Shown here: one piece after another, positions 61,213 to 64,000 of the stretch
Layout of the letters: each line of letters opens with the position of its first letter
Numbering within the stretch: position 1 is the first letter of the stretch
Position numbers and translations under genes: made by a program
The notes under the pieces: generated by a model
Databases searched by the model: none
What the model was told of the DNA's origin: nothing
The model's input: the letters and a program-made list of their open reading frames with translations, nothing else
Origin: Acidobacteriaceae bacterium
GTDB lineage: Bacteria > Acidobacteriota > Terriglobia > Terriglobales > Acidobacteriaceae
DNA: 64,000 bases
Assembly (NCBI GenBank): GCA_035944135.1
Contig: DASZBM010000004.1
Location: forward strand, 62,001 to 126,000
Direction: 5' to 3'

Positions 61213-62271
61213 TCATGCTTCCGTGATGAGTGTTTGCGGAACCGGGAATGGGTTGCGCTCGTCGAACTGAATCTGGTGCCAGTAGGGATAGGCGAGCTTC
61301 GTCTGGCTGGCCGCATCGAGTTTCGCGACCTGCTCGGGCGTGAGCGCGAAGTCGACGCTGGCGAGATTCGCACGAAGCTGCTTCTCGTCGCGCGCGCCGA
61401 TCACGAGCGTGGAAACTGTTGGTCTGCGCAGCAGCCAGTTCAGCGCAATCTGTGGAATGGATTTGTCGGTTGCCTTGGCGACCTCATCGATGGCGTCAAC
61501 AACTTTGTAGACGTACTCCCAGTCAGGGATGGGGCCGGCGTCATTGACGATCTTGCTTTGCAGGCGGCTGGTTTCGGGTAGCGGCTGACCGCGGCGGATC
61601 TTGCCGGTGAGGCGGCCCCAGCCGAGCGGCGACCATACGAGCGCACCGACACCCTGATCGACCGCGAGCGGCATCAGCTCCCACTCGTAGTCACGGCCGA
61701 TAAGCGAGTAGTAGACCTGGTGGCCGACGTAGCGCGCCCAGCCGTAGCGCTCGGAGACAGAGAGCGATTTCATCAGGTGCCAACCAGAGAAATTCGAACA
61801 GGCGATGTAGCGGACTTTGCCTTCCCGGACGAAGTTGTCGAGTGTTTCGAGCGTCTCTTCGACGGGCGTCGTCGCGTCGAAGGCGTGCATATGGTAGACG
61901 TCGATGTAATCGGTCTGCATGCGCTTCAGCGAGCCGTGCAGTTGGTCGATGAGGTGGTAGCGCGAACTTCCAACATTGTTCGCGCCGGGACCAAAGCGGA
62001 AGGTGGCCTTTGTTGATATCAATACATCTTCGCGTTTCAGGTGTTTGATGGCCTGCCCGAGAACTTCTTCGCTCTTACCGTCGGAGTAGCCATCGGCGGT
62101 GTCGAAAAAATTGCAGCCGGCCTCCATGCAGATGTCGATGAGCTTGCGGGCTTCCTCAGTCTGGGTGTTGCCCCAGGCGGCGAAGAACTCGTTAGCGGCG
62201 CCGAACGTGCCCGTGCCGAAGCAGAGCTCAGGAACCTTCAGGCCGGAGCGGCCCAGTGTGCGGTACTCCAT
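61213..62271 (-). CDS. Aldo/keto reductase
   Basis: A 352-residue NAD(P)H-dependent oxidoreductase of the AKR (YajO/Tas-like) group. Catalytic residues are visible: Asp57 in FFDTADGYSDG with Tyr62, Lys88 in LISTKATF and a His in DVYHMHAFD. YIACSNFSGWHL, WSPLGWGRLTGKIRRG and LVIGARDEKQLRANLASVDF form the cofactor and C-terminal parts. It would reduce small aldehydes or sugars in the cytoplasm. It is convergent with the exported-protein gene and lies 109 bp downstream of hemB's end on the same strand. Confidence 0.93.
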   Translation of the reverse strand: MEYRTLGRSGLKVPELCFGTGTFGAANEFFAAWGNTQTEEARKLIDICMEAGCNFFDTADGYSDGKSEEVLGQAIKHLKREDVLISTKATFRFGPGANNVGSSRYHLIDQLHGSLKRMQTDYIDVYHMHAFDATTPVEETLETLDNFVREGKVRYIACSNFSGWHLMKSLSVSERYGWARYVGHQVYYSLIGRDYEWELMPLAVDQGVGALVWSPLGWGRLTGKIRRGQPLPETSRLQSKIVNDAGPIPDWEYVYKVVDAIDEVAKATDKSIPQIALNWLLRRPTVSTLVIGARDEKQLRANLASVDFALTPEQVAKLDAASQTKLAYPYWHQIQFDERNPFPVPQTLITEA

Positions 62272-62380
62272 AAAACACCTCGCGTGTAAGTGGAACTGAG
62301 GCCCGCGCGGAATTGCTCACGCGCCAACGACGTTGTCTTCGCTTGGATGCAGCGAGGCGCGCGCAGGACTCAGGTGCTAT

Positions 62381-63370
62381 TTAACCAAGGGCGCCGGCGG
62401 CACTTTTGGCGAAGTACGTGACGATGAAGTCCGCCCCCGCGCGCCGGATGCCGAGCAAACTTTCGAGCATAGCGCGCTCAGGTTCGAGCCAGCCGCGCTG
62501 GAAGGCCGCCTGCAGCATCGCGTACTCGCCGGAGACCTGGTAGGCGCCTATGGGAATATCGAAGCGCTCACGTGCGTCGCGAATGATGTCCAGGTAGGGC
62601 ATCGCGGGCTTCATCAGAATCATGTCCGCGCCCTCGCCGAGGTCCTGTGCGATCTCGCGCATGGCTTCCCGGCGATTCGCGCCATCCATCTGGTAGGTAC
62701 GGCGATCGCCAAACTGCGGAGCGGAGTCGGCGGCCTCGCGGAACGGTCCGTAGAACGCGGATGCGAACTTCGACGCGTAGCTGAGGATCGGCGTGTTGTG
62801 GCGGCTGGCAGTGTCAAGTGCGGAGCGGATCGCGGCGACGCGGCCGTCCATCATGTCGCTGGGTGCGACGATGTCAGCGCCTGCAGCCGCTAGCGACGCC
62901 GCAGTCTTCGCGAGCAGCGCAAGCGTGGTGTCATTCTCGATTGCATAGTCCTCACCGTTCCGCCGCACAATACCGCAGTGACCGTGCGAGGTGTACTCGC
63001 ACAGGCAGACGTCCGCAATCAGCACAAGTGACTTTGCAGCGGAGCTCTGCTTGAGCGCGCGCAGTCCACGCTGCACGATGCCGTCGTCGATCCAGGCTCC
63101 GGTGCCCTGCTCGTCCTTCTCTGCGGGAAGACCGAAGAGCAGAAGGCCGCCGAGCCCGAGCGAAGCACAAGCCTCGGCTTCTTTCACGGCTTCGTCGACA
63201 GAGAGATTGAACACGCCGGGCATCGAGCCTATTTCCCGGCGAACGCCTTCGCCCTCGCAGAGAAATAGTGGATAAATGAGCGCGCCTGGGTGCAGATTCG
63301 TCTCTCGAACGAGCGAACGCATAGCCGGGGTCGCGCGCAGACGGCGTAGGCGTGTCGCTGGAAAGTTCAT
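62381..63370 (-). CDS. hemB: Delta-aminolevulinic acid dehydratase (porphobilinogen synthase)
   Basis: A 329-residue enzyme that condenses two 5-aminolevulinate molecules to porphobilinogen in haem synthesis. The three zinc-binding cysteines Cys122, Cys124 and Cys132 are in [14 protein letters not shown], so it is a zinc-type enzyme. Schiff-base lysines are Lys201 ([15 protein letters not shown]) and Lys254 ([11 protein letters not shown]). [18 protein letters not shown] at the start and SGEYAML near the end are also typical. It is followed upstream by an RluA-family gene 26 bp away on the same strand. Confidence 0.97.
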   Translation of the reverse strand: MNFPATRLRRLRATPAMRSLVRETNLHPGALIYPLFLCEGEGVRREIGSMPGVFNLSVDEAVKEAEACASLGLGGLLLFGLPAEKDEQGTGAWIDDGIVQRGLRALKQSSAAKSLVLIADVCLCEYTSHGHCGIVRRNGEDYAIENDTTLALLAKTAASLAAAGADIVAPSDMMDGRVAAIRSALDTASRHNTPILSYASKFASAFYGPFREAADSAPQFGDRRTYQMDGANRREAMREIAQDLGEGADMILMKPAMPYLDIIRDARERFDIPIGAYQVSGEYAMLQAAFQRGWLEPERAMLESLLGIRRAGADFIVTYFAKSAAGALG

Positions 63371-63396
63371 GTCTCTAGTGTAGTGTGGCGCGGCGT

Positions 63397-64000
63397 TCAG
63401 CGACGCAGATTGTCGAGAAGGTCGGTGAGTTCGCTGGGCAGGGGCGCGCGGAGCTCGAGCGGCTTGCCCGTGCGCGGATGTTTGAGATCGAGTTCGGCGG
63501 CGTGCAGGAAGTTGCGGCTCAGCGTGAGAGGCTCTTCGTGTGCGACGTGTGAGCGCGGAGCGATGTGGTGCGGCGCGCCGTAGAGCGTGTCTCCGACGAC
63601 AGGGTGACCGATCGCCCGCAGGTGCACCCGAATCTGGTGGGTGCGGCCAGTCTCGATGCGCACCTCGAGAAGCGTAAATTTTCCGAGCGCCCCGTCAATT
63701 CGTTCCAGCACCCGCCAGTGGGAGACGGCGTTGCGACCTCCGGCACGGCGCGTGGTCATGCGCGTTCGGCGCACAAGGTCGCGGCTGATCGGAAGATCAA
63801 TCGTACCTTCGTCCTGCTTCACCTTGCCGTGCACGAGCGCGATATAGACCTTGCGCAGATCGCGCGCGGCGAAGCTTTCGGCGAGCTTGCGATGCGCGGC
63901 GTCATTCTTGGCAACAACGATCAGGCCACTGGTCTGCTTGTCGAGCCGGTGCACGATGCCCGGTCGCAGATCTCCGCCCGTGCTCGAAAGCCGCTGGCCG
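63397..64000 (-). CDS. RluA/RluD-family 23S rRNA pseudouridine synthase, 5'-truncated
   Basis: The gene runs off the right edge, so the N-terminal S4 and early catalytic parts are missing. The visible part opens with [21 protein letters not shown], holding the catalytic Asp in HRLDKQTSG. It continues with [42 protein letters not shown] and [17 protein letters not shown], all standard for RluA-type enzymes. An internal GTG at 63954 is not the start, since the frame and homology continue to the window edge. RluD and RluC cannot be separated here. It lies directly upstream of hemB. Confidence 0.92.
   Translation of the reverse strand, partial: GQRLSSTGGDLRPGIVHRLDKQTSGLIVVAKNDAAHRKLAESFAARDLRKVYIALVHGKVKQDEGTIDLPISRDLVRRTRMTTRRAGGRNAVSHWRVLERIDGALGKFTLLEVRIETGRTHQIRVHLRAIGHPVVGDTLYGAPHHIAPRSHVAHEEPLTLSRNFLHAAELDLKHPRTGKPLELRAPLPSELTDLLDNLRR

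Noticed and set aside
63260-63280. GTGGATAA, resembling part of a DnaA box
   Set aside because: Single occurrence inside hemB coding sequence; no cluster of boxes was seen near the parS sites, so the origin itself is not placed in the window.
1-64000. tRNA, rRNA or riboswitch genes
   Set aside because: I looked in the intergenic gaps for tRNA-like ends, rRNA blocks and known riboswitch cores and saw none; a covariance-model scan would be needed to exclude small RNAs.

Overview
The window looks like a chromosomal segment of a soil-type member of the Acidobacteriota (Acidobacteriaceae/Terriglobia-like). The evidence is high GC coding DNA, four very large Oar-type TonB-dependent receptors with an N-terminal carboxypeptidase-regulatory-like domain and a terminal Phe, an ECF sigma factor/serine-threonine kinase-TPR pair, a GWxTD protein, an ASPM/SPD-2/Hydin-repeat lipoprotein, and intergenic simple repeats built on GGCAAA and AGAGGGT. 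The taxonomic call is inference. No rRNA, tRNA or CRISPR array was seen.

Layout. Positions 1-2 kb hold an origin-proximal segregation block: the first 21 codons of ParA, three identical 16-bp parS palindromes, rsmG and a class-I glutamine amidotransferase. Positions 2.1-3.5 kb are a small accessory patch: a frameshifted ribbon-helix-helix regulator behind a perfect operator-like palindrome, and a stand-alone TIR-domain protein. Positions 3.5-4.9 kb have no gene but carry a structured family of hairpin repeats with a period of about 65 bp. Positions 4.9-13.2 kb carry scattered metabolic and envelope genes (lipocalin-like, DJ-1/PfpI, DUF72, isoprenylcysteine-type methyltransferase, amidohydrolase, GT39-type glycosyltransferase, Rieske oxygenase). 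Positions 13.3-25.2 kb carry a repeat lipoprotein, a CHAD-nadD-rsfS cluster, a GWxTD protein, a TonB-dependent receptor and mnmE. Positions 25.3-32.6 kb carry an ECF sigma factor and Ser/Thr kinase operon divergent from an exported protein and a second receptor.

Two carbohydrate loci stand out. At 32.7-42.5 kb a GH29 alpha-L-fucosidase, a DeoR-type repressor, CutC, a TonB-dependent receptor, a BadF-type (GlcNAc-kinase-like) kinase and a secreted PNGase A-like amidase sit together. This fits uptake and breakdown of fucosylated, GlcNAc-containing glycans, possibly N-glycans. At 48-60 kb a GH71 alpha-1,3-glucanase-like enzyme, a Tat-exported sulfatase and its formylglycine-generating enzyme form one operon. 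They lie beside a membrane-bound winged-helix regulator, a fourth receptor and a GH31 alpha-glucosidase, which suggests use of an alpha-glucan such as fungal alpha-1,3-glucan. Between the two loci lie an ABC-2 exporter with a DesK/DesR-type two-component system and a beta-propeller lipoprotein.

Positions 60-64 kb end with an exported protein of unknown function, an aldo/keto reductase, hemB and a truncated RluA/RluD-family pseudouridine synthase. All family calls were made by reading motifs by eye. No database search was run.
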